Assembly: GCA_003972865.1 (NCBI GenBank)
Contig: QOAX01000129.1
Coordinates: 1 to 16,589 of the forward strand
From: Verrucomicrobiota bacterium
GTDB lineage: Bacteria > Verrucomicrobiota > Verrucomicrobiia > Limisphaerales > UBA1096
Length of the DNA: 16,589 nucleotides
Direction: 5' to 3'
Shown: positions 1 to 6,854 of the stretch, in pieces
How positions within the stretch are numbered: the first letter of the stretch is position 1
Layout: the number at the start of each line of letters is the position of its first letter
Notes under the pieces: generated by a model
The model's database searches: none
Told to the model about the DNA's origin: nothing
Seen by the model: the letters and a program-made list of their open reading frames with translations, nothing else
Made by a program: the position numbers and the translations under genes

Positions 1-787
1 TTTCCGCTACCAGCTCAGCAACCTGTACGACTTCGACCCGGCGCAACACACCGTCGCCGACGATGAGTTGAGCGGGCTGGATCGCTGGATACTCGCGGCG
101 TTCGCCAAGCTCGACGCCGATGTCCGCGCGTCGTTCGACAAGTGCGAATTCCACATCGCCTACCAGCGCATCACGCAGTTCGTCGCCGTGGAACTCTCGG
201 CGATTTACCACGACACCGTGAAGGATCGCCTCTACACCTCGCCGGCCAATTCGCCGCGCCGCCGCTCGACGCAGACCACGCTTTACCGGCTCGTGCAGGG
301 CTTCGCCAAAATGCTCTCGCCGATGCTCGTGTTCACCGCCGACGAAGCGTGGGAAGCCATCCCGCATCTCGGCACCGGCAGCGTGCACCTGGCCGATTGG
401 GAGCCGTTCGAATCCCGCTTCAGTGACGAGGAACTGGCCGACTGGAAGACGATGTTCGCCATCCGCGAACGCGTCCTGCCGGTGCTCGAGAAAGCGCGCC
501 AAGCCAAGCAGATCGGCAAGAGTCTCGAGGCCTGCGTGACCCTCACCGGCAATGGCCGCGAACTTGAAATTGGCCAAGCGCACCAAGAGGATTTGCGAGA
601 GTTAATCAACGTCTCGCAACTCAAGCTCGAAGCGGGCGAAGGCGAGGAGTTGCAGGTCGTCGTGACCAATGCCGAGGGCGAAAAATGCGAACGCTGCTGG
701 CGCTGGGAACCCACCGTCGGCTCACACGACGATCACGCCACCCTCTGCACCCGCTGCGTCGAGGCCGTCAATCAGGCCATCGCCTAA
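1..787 (+). CDS. ileS: Isoleucyl-tRNA synthetase, C-terminal part (5' end outside window)
   Basis: Charges tRNA-Ile with isoleucine in the cytoplasm. Only the last 261 or so residues are present: the frame is open from base 2 with no start, and the HIGH and KMSKS catalytic motifs lie upstream of the window. What is visible is the end of the catalytic core (LYDFDP, then LDRWIL), the helical anticodon-binding domain (KDRLYTS, then FTADEAWEAIP), and a C-terminal zinc-binding knuckle made by KCERCW and, about 20 residues later, LCTRC. That four-Cys tail is typical of bacterial IleS and separates it from ValRS and LeuRS. It stops with TAA at 785-787. A palindrome copy (TTGGCCAA, 570-577) lies inside the gene and encodes part of IGQAHQ. 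No terminator is evident immediately downstream. Confidence 0.95.
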   Translation, partial: FRYQLSNLYDFDPAQHTVADDELSGLDRWILAAFAKLDADVRASFDKCEFHIAYQRITQFVAVELSAIYHDTVKDRLYTSPANSPRRRSTQTTLYRLVQGFAKMLSPMLVFTADEAWEAIPHLGTGSVHLADWEPFESRFSDEELADWKTMFAIRERVLPVLEKARQAKQIGKSLEACVTLTGNGRELEIGQAHQEDLRELINVSQLKLEAGEGEELQVVVTNAEGEKCERCWRWEPTVGSHDDHATLCTRCVEAVNQAIA

Positions 788-891
788 TTCCTGCCTTTTT
801 GTAACGAGTCCACAATAGCTTGGGACTCCATCAGCTTCGCGTTGGCGCGTTCTGCCTTCTGCTGATCATTCCCTTCAACAGCTTCTAGCAT
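784..891 (-). CDS. Possible 35-aa small ORF, unrecognised
   Basis: A minus-strand reading frame starts at ATG 889-891 and stops at TAG 784-786, overlapping the ileS stop codon tail to tail. The peptide is charged and looks helical (MLEAVEGNDQQKAERANAKL and onward, ending LQKGRN). A GGAGG lies about 11 nt before the ATG. The frame can be extended a few codons upstream to a TTG before an in-frame stop at 916-918. It may be a genuine small protein, or the surviving C-terminus of a decayed gene. I do not recognise a family. The support is codon-like composition and the purine-rich stretch only. Confidence 0.2.
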   Translation of the reverse strand: MLEAVEGNDQQKAERANAKLMESQAIVDSLQKGRN

Positions 892-1303
892 AAGCTGAAA
901 AGCCTCCAATCTTAACTATCCTCGAAAAGGATATCGTTGCACCACGAGAGGCGGCACAGTTTGAATATGAGAGTGACTCTCCAGATGGCACTGAATTAAC
1001 AATCTTGTTCGCTGCCCAGACAAGTTTGAGGGCCGACTAAAGTTGTTTGGGTGGCGACCGAAGTCGATTAGGCCGTCTCCAATCTCGTTCGTTCCGTCCC
1101 TCAAGTTCTTTCGTGGTTCCATAAAGTCGTCGATGGCACGTCCCAAGCACTTTGAACGTTGGTCCAAGTCAACAGGTCATGCCTCGACTCATTTCAAGGG
1201 GCCCTAAAAGTCCATTTTTAGGAGTAAAAACAGCGGTCTTTATTTTTCTTCAGAAAAATTTTCCCAATCAGGAACTTTAGTTGTAATTCATTATATAACC
1301 ATT
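788..1303. other. Gene-poor, lower-GC spacer with coding-like debris
   Basis: No intact gene is convincing here. Besides the small minus-strand frame at 784-891, the plus strand is open from 894 to a stop at 1038-1040 without any start codon. It reads like real protein (ILTILEKDIVAPREAAQFEY, later GTELTILFAAQTS). Just after its stop another frame continues with protein-like text (VVWVATEVD, a stop, then AVSNLVRSVPQVLSWFHKVV) to about 1160. The pattern fits a degraded gene, but I cannot name it. A competing 83-codon minus-strand frame (916-1167) looks less protein-like. The last 100 bases are distinctly AT-rich. Confidence 0.4.
1225..1303 (+). promoter_or_regulatory. AT-rich upstream region, possible promoter of the 173-aa gene
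   Basis: This is the most AT-rich stretch of the window. It contains TTATATAA at 1291-1298, which could supply a -10 element only a few bases before the ATG at 1304. No convincing -35 hexamer stands at the right distance. If the -10 is real, the transcript would be nearly leaderless, or the true start codon would be the later ATG at 1457. Confidence 0.2.
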
Positions 1304-1825
1304 ATGGAAACATTAGTTGATTATTGGTACGGAAAGAATCGCGACCGGAACTTGGACCTGCACAAGGCTAAGCTCGAGGTCCCGACCCAACAGATTTCAC
1401 CAACGACGAAATCTCAAAAACAGATTGAGAAAAAACCGAAGGGGAAAATTAATAAAATGAAACAAAATAAAAACATAGAAGAGTGGCTCACAACCGTCAC
1501 AGAGTCGTGGGCTGAGCACGCAAAGGAAGAAACCTTTTCTGGGATGAATCTCGCCCAGTTCAAGGTGTTAACCGGCACGTCGACCACTGAACGCGAACGG
1601 CTCGACACAATCCTGCGGGATCGTCGGGCCGGTATTGCGCTACGTGAGGCGGCGGACAGAAAAACAAAGGAGTACATCAAGATGGTGGTTCATGCCGTTT
1701 TGGCGGATCCGGATCACGGGCCGAACTCTGCATTGTATCGTGCGATGGGTTATATCACGGACAACGAGCGCGCCAGCGGGTTAACCCGCAAAGGCGATGC
1801 GTCTGATGACCCATCCAACGAGTAA
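1304..1825 (+). CDS. Hypothetical protein, 173 aa
   Basis: I do not recognise a family. The first 50 or so residues are charged and low in complexity, with a Lys-rich stretch (QKQIEKKPKGKINKMKQNKN). The rest looks like a compact helical domain containing LAQFKVLTGTSTTERERL, then REAADRKTKEYIKMVVHAVL, then ALYRAMGYITDNERASGL. There is no signal peptide or membrane segment, so it is probably cytoplasmic. Two starts are possible: ATG 1304 (no Shine-Dalgarno) or the in-frame ATG 1457 (MKQNKNIEEW), which would drop the low-complexity head. The 5' third is much lower in GC than neighbouring genes (19 of 60 bases at 1441-1500), and no copy of the window-wide palindrome occurs in or around it. Both suggest recent acquisition. 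It stands alone, with its own strong terminator 35 bases after the stop. Confidence 0.7.
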   Translation: METLVDYWYGKNRDRNLDLHKAKLEVPTQQISPTTKSQKQIEKKPKGKINKMKQNKNIEEWLTTVTESWAEHAKEETFSGMNLAQFKVLTGTSTTERERLDTILRDRRAGIALREAADRKTKEYIKMVVHAVLADPDHGPNSALYRAMGYITDNERASGLTRKGDASDDPSNE

Positions 1826-1859
1826 CGAAACAAATTGGTAAAAAGAAAACCGATGCATT

Positions 1860-1890
1860 GGTGGTCCCGGTCTCCCGGGGCCACCTTTTT
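1860..1890 (+). terminator. Rho-independent terminator
   Basis: An 11-bp GC-rich stem (GGTGGTCCCGG at 1860-1870 with CCGGGGCCACC at 1875-1885, one G-T pair) closes a 4-base loop and is followed directly by five T residues (1886-1890). It ends the 173-aa gene. On the opposite strand the stem is followed after about 10 nt by a T-rich run, so it may also stop the convergent heme-protein gene that ends at 1945. Confidence 0.85.
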
Positions 1891-1944
1891 CCACCTACGG
1901 TTCAGCCTCAATCCACGGCTTTTGAGGATGGCCTGGTAGTTGGG

Positions 1945-3729
1945 CTAGAGTGTTTCGAGATAGGCCATCAAGTCGCGAAGTTCATGCTTTGTGAGAATGG
2001 CGCCCACGGGAGGCATGACCGAGGTTTTGGATTCGGTGATGTTCTTGATTAAGTTGACAGGGATCTCCCTTGCTTTGCCTTGAGGCGGAATCAGGGTCAG
2101 CGTTTTTTTGGTTCGATTTCCGATGCTTCCGGCAAGGACTTCACCGTTGCTCAACTCGATGACTGTCACACCGAATCCTTCCGCGATATCCACACTGGGA
2201 GCGATGAGGGAGCGGAGTAGATAATCCTTGTCGACCCGTTTTCCTATTCCGCCCAATTCGGGCCCTACCTGCTTGCCTTTACCGCCGGCGTTGTGGCACC
2301 GGACACATTGCGCAGCTACATGGTTTTCGTAAACCAACTTCCCTTTGGCAGGTTGACCGCCGACCAGTGTTGATCGATAGGAGGCAACAGGATCCGAGGA
2401 GGACTGCCTTGATTCGTATTGGGCAACAAGGCGTTTCAGTCTTGGGGTTTGTCGTGCCTCGGCTGAAGTAACCACATCAAGCTCGAGTGCCTTGGAAAGC
2501 TCTCCCCCCAGAAGTGAGGCAAGGGCATCACTCAGGATTTCATCCCCCCTGGCGCTTGTCGTGGCTCCCAACTGGGTTAGGAATGTTTGTTGGGCTGGAA
2601 GGCTCAATGTTCTCCAGCTGGTTTCCAGTCGCGCAGCGAAAGTTTTTGGTTCGATTTCTGCAAATTTACCCACCACAGCGACCTGGATTTCCGGATGCTT
2701 GCTCTTTAAAAGTGCGGCCAGTTGATCGGACGCGTCCTGTGTTTTATTCGCCTGAACAGATTGGATGGCCTGAACCCGCGCACTCAAATCCTGTGACTCA
2801 GACTTGGCGATCACAAGCAACGGGCTGGCTCCCAGTTTGATCTGAAGTTTCTCACACAACCGGATGAGTTCGGCGAGCAATTCGGAATCGGAAGCCTCGA
2901 AAAGGTCCTGGAGGTTTGCGGAGATCAGTTTCTTGGCCAGAAAATCATCGCGCCTGGAAAGCTCACGCACCCGGCCCTCAACCCGATCGACGAAGGGTCG
3001 GCGGTTCCAGTCGCCCAGGCAAAGCAACGCCTCGGCTCGCATGGCACTTGGTTTGGATTGATCCAGGGCATAGGCAAGGAGGCGCTCGGCATTTACAGCC
3101 TTGCCAACCCTGAGGTTAGCGCTGAGCAGGCGCCGGGTTATGGCCTCGGACTGGCTTGTGTTTGAAGGCAATAAATCCGCCACGACAGGGAGAGCCTCCG
3201 GGATCGACTCGTCATCGTGAACCGCGCTGATGGCCTCCCGCAACACCCACTCACTGGAGTCTGCCAAAAAAGATTTTACTCCCGGATGCTTCAAGCGGCG
3301 CAGGGCGGCGACGGTCGCAACCCGCACGGCAGCCGACTTATGTTTGTTTTGTGCGCTCAACTGGGCCGGGCGGGCACTCCCGGCCAGCCCCATGATGGCT
3401 GCGTGGCGAAGGTAAGCGTCCCTGTCGTCATTGCGTTCGAGCAACGCAATCAAGCTGGGAGCTGGGAACGGTTGAGGAGTCCCCCGCCTGGCCGAGCGCC
3501 ATTGCCGCATGAAATTGAACCCGGGCATTTTCGTCATGAAGAAGATCCGCCAATTTTGCGGCACAGGATTTAACTTTTTTTGTTCCCGCCAGCTTGGCTG
3601 CCTGCGCACGAATCTCGAAATCAGAATCCGTAAACGGAAGTCGCCTGGCCAGGCGTTTATTCCGCTGTGAATCAGTTTCCAGTTGGCCAAGCCCCCATAG
3701 CGCATGAACCCGGGCGAGCCGCTTGGCAT
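1945..3729 (-). CDS. HEAT-repeat / cytochrome c C-terminal half of a frameshifted PVC heme-binding protein
   Basis: C-terminal half of the secreted protein whose N-terminal half ends at 3428. The frame is open from ATG 3729, but its first 88 or so codons read out-of-frame DNA of the upstream half; real coding begins near 3466 (PSLIALLERNDDRDAYLRHA). Next come helical HEAT-like repeats (AAVRVATVAALRRLKHPGVK; SEWVLREAISAVHDD; SKHPEIQVAVVGKFAEIEPK). Near the C-terminus is a heme c attachment site, CVRCH (2293-2307), in the usual PVC heme-domain setting (GPELGGIGKR, later a candidate Met ligand in SVMPP and the closing HELRDLMAYLETL). This matches the PVC putative heme-binding domain (TIGR02603 type) that normally ends such fusions. 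It was probably once translated as one polypeptide with the upstream half. Whether this half is made alone is doubtful, since no good start follows the shift. Confidence 0.8.
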   Translation of the reverse strand: MPSGSPGFMRYGGLANWKLIHSGINAWPGDFRLRILISRFVRRQPSWREQKKLNPVPQNWRIFFMTKMPGFNFMRQWRSARRGTPQPFPAPSLIALLERNDDRDAYLRHAAIMGLAGSARPAQLSAQNKHKSAAVRVATVAALRRLKHPGVKSFLADSSEWVLREAISAVHDDESIPEALPVVADLLPSNTSQSEAITRRLLSANLRVGKAVNAERLLAYALDQSKPSAMRAEALLCLGDWNRRPFVDRVEGRVRELSRRDDFLAKKLISANLQDLFEASDSELLAELIRLCEKLQIKLGASPLLVIAKSESQDLSARVQAIQSVQANKTQDASDQLAALLKSKHPEIQVAVVGKFAEIEPKTFAARLETSWRTLSLPAQQTFLTQLGATTSARGDEILSDALASLLGGELSKALELDVVTSAEARQTPRLKRLVAQYESRQSSSDPVASYRSTLVGGQPAKGKLVYENHVAAQCVRCHNAGGKGKQVGPELGGIGKRVDKDYLLRSLIAPSVDIAEGFGVTVIELSNGEVLAGSIGNRTKKTLTLIPPQGKAREIPVNLIKNITESKTSVMPPVGAILTKHELRDLMAYLETL

Positions 3730-5284
3730 TCGGGTTTGCTGCCACCTTCAACAGTTCCGCAAACTTGTCACGCCTGGCCAATTCGAATTGTGCCTCAAGC
3801 CGAATCCGCTGGTCTTCGTGGGCCAGCAGATCGACCAGGAACACATCAGGATGACCGCCGTAATTGCTGCGAAGCAACTCGGCAACCTGTTTCCGCTTTT
3901 CCGATCTGCGAATCGCGGGGTCGTCAACCACCCAGATGCTGCCAAGTTCGTTGGGTTGCCACTTTCCATCCCAGTTGGCCACGTACAGGGAGCCGTCCGG
4001 GCCAAAATTGATGGCGCTGGCCATCATCCCAAAAAGAAAGATGTGCTCGTCCACCATCTTGAAGTAGGCGCCTTGTGGCTCGGTCTTGAATGCCGTCACT
4101 TTCTGGACCGGAAATTCGCAGAGAAAAAAGGTGCCCTTGTAGCGATCATTCAACGCCGTGCCGGGATTGTACTTGAAACCTCCCGGCCCGACGGAGAATT
4201 CGCTCATGGGGGGAGTGATATACACGGCCTGCCCCTTCCAGTGCGGGAGCCAAAGTTTTTCATCGATCCAGGGGCAATAGTCCGGGGTTTGGGTCTGGCT
4301 AGGCCAGCCCCCTTTTTTGAACTGCCAGTTTAGTCGCCAACCGGAATCGCTGCCTTCCGTGATGTAAACGAACCGCTCCCGCTCCTCCCGGATGTCTCCA
4401 TCGTTGTCCACCGAGAACAGGTTTCCAAATTCGTCAAAAGCCAGTTCCTGGACATTTCGCAGCCCGGTCGCAAACACCTCCAGGCTGCTGCCGTCCCAAT
4501 TACACCGCAACACTCCTCCCGTATTGGGGTGGTGAAGAAGATTGCCCTCGCGGGTGCGTACGGAAAACCCGTTGTCGCCGACAGAGAAATACAGCTTGCC
4601 GTCCGGCCCGATGGTGAGTCCGTGCAGGTCGTGTCCATCAAAGGCGGCGTGAACCCCGAATCCATGAATGAAAACCTCCTGCTTGTCCGCATACCCGTCG
4701 TGATCCGTGTCATTCAACTTCCATACATCCGGATAAATGGTCGCAAAGACATCGCCGCGATAGGGAAGCACACCGGCCATGACACCGTTGATCTCCTGGT
4801 TGAATCCCTCGGCAAACACTTTGGCGACATCCGCCTTGCCGTCGTCGTCCGTGTCCTGAAGCAGATGGATCCGCTCCTTGACAGCCATCAAGTCACGCCA
4901 GTCGTGGGAACCGTCCTGATTCCGGTCCTGAAGCCAGGATTTGTTTTGTTCGCTGAGTTCGGGGGCCATTTTACTCCGGAACATTTTTCGCAACTGGGGA
5001 ATATTTTGATTCGAAAGATCGTCAATCACCCATTCCTTGTGGGCCCGGATATCTATGTCCACGGTCCCCCTGCGAGCTGTCTCAACAACAAACAGCCGCC
5101 CCTGATAGTCAAAGCTAAGCGCGACTGGATTCAATAGCATCGGTTGCTTGGCCCATTCGGTCAGTTTGAGCGATTTGTCATGCAACTCAAATGGTATCTG
5201 AACCCGAGGATTTTGCCCCTGCACTTGGCCAGGCCCGAAGGCCGCACACGCAGCCAATCCCACAATCAAAAAACGAAAAAGCAT
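3428..5284 (-). CDS. Secreted membrane-bound-dehydrogenase-like propeller, N-terminal half of a frameshifted PVC heme protein
   Basis: I place the start at ATG 5282-5284 because it opens a signal peptide (MLFRFLIVGLAACAAFGPGQ). The frame is open back to 5410, but that extension would be coded by a perfect hairpin and is hydrophilic. A PVC putative membrane-bound dehydrogenase domain follows (TIGR02604 type, related to sugar dehydrogenase propellers: GRLFVVETARRGT, HGLTIGPDGKLYFSVGDNG, FATGLRNVQELAFDEFGNLF). It carries three Asp-rich loops that look calcium-binding (DRNQDGSHD, DTDDDGKAD, DTDHDGYAD). HEAT repeats begin near the end (ARVHALWGLGQLETD, ARVQFHAAMALGQAGD). The frame breaks at the 7-bp duplication at 3453-3466 and ends 12 or so out-of-frame residues later. 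Removing 7 bp restores 1110 codons from this start to the heme-domain stop at 1945, a normal length for the fusion. It probably oxidises a sugar or alcohol in the periplasm and passes electrons to the C-terminal heme; the substrate is unknown. Confidence 0.8.
   Translation of the reverse strand: MLFRFLIVGLAACAAFGPGQVQGQNPRVQIPFELHDKSLKLTEWAKQPMLLNPVALSFDYQGRLFVVETARRGTVDIDIRAHKEWVIDDLSNQNIPQLRKMFRSKMAPELSEQNKSWLQDRNQDGSHDWRDLMAVKERIHLLQDTDDDGKADVAKVFAEGFNQEINGVMAGVLPYRGDVFATIYPDVWKLNDTDHDGYADKQEVFIHGFGVHAAFDGHDLHGLTIGPDGKLYFSVGDNGFSVRTREGNLLHHPNTGGVLRCNWDGSSLEVFATGLRNVQELAFDEFGNLFSVDNDGDIREERERFVYITEGSDSGWRLNWQFKKGGWPSQTQTPDYCPWIDEKLWLPHWKGQAVYITPPMSEFSVGPGGFKYNPGTALNDRYKGTFFLCEFPVQKVTAFKTEPQGAYFKMVDEHIFLFGMMASAINFGPDGSLYVANWDGKWQPNELGSIWVVDDPAIRRSEKRKQVAELLRSNYGGHPDVFLVDLLAHEDQRIRLEAQFELARRDKFAELLKVAANPNAKRLARVHALWGLGQLETDSQRNKRLARRLPFTDSDFEIRAQAAKLAGTKKVKSCAAKLADLLHDENARVQFHAAMALGQAGDSSTVPSSQLDCVARTQ
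3453..3466. repeat. 7-bp tandem duplication causing a frameshift
   Basis: AGCTGGG occurs twice head to tail (3453-3459 and 3460-3466; CCCAGCT twice on the coding strand). It lies exactly where the two halves of the heme/HEAT protein change frame. With one copy removed, the coding strand reads SSTVPSLIALLERNDD without interruption. Confidence 0.85.
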
Positions 5285-5350
5285 TTTCGGGTTGGTTTTA
5301 TCGAGCCGACTCAAAAGAAAGTCAACGGTAACTCCCATGAAAAGTGATGT

Positions 5351-5382
5351 CTCTCCACGAGCCGTCGTTGGCTCGTGGAGAG
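5351..5382. promoter_or_regulatory. Perfect 13-bp stem-loop in the divergent spacer
   Basis: CTCTCCACGAGCC (5351-5363) and its exact complement (5370-5382) enclose the 6-base loop GTCGTT. It lies 67 bp upstream of the chosen start of the minus-strand heme protein and about 140 bp before the plus-strand oxidoreductase. Neither side has a clean T-tract directly after the stem, although TCTTTT follows within a few bases on the plus strand. It could be a leader structure of the minus-strand mRNA, an operator or a weak terminator; the sequence does not decide. Confidence 0.6.
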
Positions 5383-5454
5383 CGGACTCTTTTCCGGTTT
5401 GAGTTTCCATTCAATCTTTCTTTCATGATTGCGGTCATCCCCCGTTTTTTACTC

Positions 5455-5468
5455 CGCTTGGCCTAGCG
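5455..5468. repeat. Palindrome variant CGCTTGGCCTAGCG
   Basis: This is a one-base variant of the CGCTTGGCCAAGCG palindrome found throughout the window. It is followed by a partial second copy (CGCTTGGC, 5467-5474). It lies between the divergent start regions of the heme protein and the oxidoreductase, upstream of both. Confidence 0.6.
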
Positions 5469-5522
5469 CTTGGCTTGACGGCGTAAGTGGCAAGGGAGAG
5501 GATGCCGCCTACCAATTGGCTT

Positions 5523-6851
5523 ATGACGACTCCTCAAGTTTCTCCCATTCGGCGCAGAGAATTCCTCAAGACAACGGCTGCGGCCACCGGCGCGATTGCC
5601 TTCCCGATGGTGGTGCCTCGCCGTGTGTTTGGCGCGAACGAACGGCTCAATATCGCGGCCATCGGTTCCGGCGGCAAAGGGCAGGTCGACATCGACGGTT
5701 GCGAAAGCCAGAATATCGTGGCGCTTTGTGACATCGATTCCGGCCGCGCCGCGCACATGTTCAACCGCCACGCCAAGGCGACGAAGTATGCCGACTTCCG
5801 GCAGATGCTCGAGAAGGAGGCCAAGCACATCGACGCGGTAACCGTCTCGACGCCGGACCACACACACGCCACGGCCGCAGCGATGGCGATGCGGCTGAAA
5901 AAACATATTTACTGCCAAAAACCGCTCACGCACACCGTCCTCGAGGCGCGCGTGCTGACCGAGCTCGCCCGCAAACATAAGGTCGCCACGCAGATGGGGA
6001 ACCAGGGGCATTCGAATCCCGACTCGCGCCGCTATGTCGAACTCATCCAAGCCGGCGTGTTGGGCGACGTGAAGGAAGTTCACATTTGGACCGACCGGCC
6101 GATTTGGCCGCAGGGCATCGGACGGCCAAGCGGCTCGCCGCCTGTGCCGAAAAACGTCAACTGGGATCTGTGGCTTGGCCCGGCGCCGGAGCGTCCGTAT
6201 CACCCGGCGTATCATCCGTTCAAGTGGCGCGGCTTTTGGGACTTCGGCACCGGAGCGGTCGGCGACATGGGCTGCCACAACTCCGACTTGGCCTATTGGG
6301 CGCTCAACCTGCGCGACCCCAAGACGCTCGAGGCCGTGTCGTCAGGCATCAATGATGAAACCGCGCCGAAGTGGTCGATCATCACCTACCATTTCCCACA
6401 ACAGGGCAAACGTAAACCGGTGAAAGTCGTCTGGTACGACGGTGGCAAAAAACCGGACTCCGCCCTGGCCAGGCAGAAGTCGCTGCCCGGCAACGGCTCG
6501 ATTCTCGTCGGCACCAAGGACACGCTCTACATCCCGATGTACTGGGGCAAGGGCACGTTCCTCTCCGGCGCGACGGAGGCCGACTTTAAAAATGTGCCGG
6601 AGACGATCGAGAAACCGGCGGACTTCAACCGGCACCATTACAACGAGTGGATCGCGGCCTGCAAGGGAGGCAAGCCGGCCTGGTCGAATTTCGATTATGC
6701 CGGGCCGATGACCGAGGCCATGCTGCTTGGCCTGGTGGCGCTGCGCTCCGGCAAAAAAATCGAGTGGGATGCCAAGAAAATGCGCGTCAAAAATGTGCCC
6801 GAGGCCAACCGCTTCATCCACAACGATTACCGCAAAGGCTGGGTGCTTTAA
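5523..6851 (+). CDS. Tat-exported Gfo/Idh/MocA family oxidoreductase
   Basis: NAD(P)-dependent oxidoreductase of the glucose-fructose/inositol dehydrogenase type, probably acting on a sugar in the periplasm. The chosen start gives a Tat signal (MTTPQVSPIRRREFLKTTAA, residues 1-20, RRxFLK) then a hydrophobic stretch and a cleavage-like region near residue 38. Upstream in-frame starts at GTG 5487 and ATG 5502 are also possible; the latter has GGGAG only 3 bases before it. A Rossmann nucleotide-binding loop follows (IAAIGSGGKG, residues 44-53). The catalytic Lys lies in CQKPLTH (K133), where the family's usual Glu in EKP is replaced by Gln, a change I recall in Tat-type PVC members. A probable catalytic His is in GDMGCHNSDLAYW. 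Length is about 442 aa, normal. The stop is 3 bases before the sulfatase ATG, implying cotranscription. Substrate is not determined by the sequence. Confidence 0.88.
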   Translation: MTTPQVSPIRRREFLKTTAAATGAIAFPMVVPRRVFGANERLNIAAIGSGGKGQVDIDGCESQNIVALCDIDSGRAAHMFNRHAKATKYADFRQMLEKEAKHIDAVTVSTPDHTHATAAAMAMRLKKHIYCQKPLTHTVLEARVLTELARKHKVATQMGNQGHSNPDSRRYVELIQAGVLGDVKEVHIWTDRPIWPQGIGRPSGSPPVPKNVNWDLWLGPAPERPYHPAYHPFKWRGFWDFGTGAVGDMGCHNSDLAYWALNLRDPKTLEAVSSGINDETAPKWSIITYHFPQQGKRKPVKVVWYDGGKKPDSALARQKSLPGNGSILVGTKDTLYIPMYWGKGTFLSGATEADFKNVPETIEKPADFNRHHYNEWIAACKGGKPAWSNFDYAGPMTEAMLLGLVALRSGKKIEWDAKKMRVKNVPEANRFIHNDYRKGWVL

Positions 6852-6854
6852 GCA

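Noticed and set aside
3428..3729. Programmed ribosomal frameshift between the two halves of the heme protein
   Set aside because: No slippery heptamer with a downstream structure was seen at the junction. The shift is explained exactly by a 7-bp duplication.
3667..5137. Long plus-strand frames at 3704-4333 and 4529-5137 opposite the dehydrogenase domain
   Set aside because: The minus strand carries the family motifs and a signal peptide. The plus-strand translations have no domain features.
5285..5410. N-terminal 42-codon extension of the heme protein
   Set aside because: It would place a hydrophilic, hairpin-coded segment before an obvious signal peptide. ATG 5282-5284 fits better.
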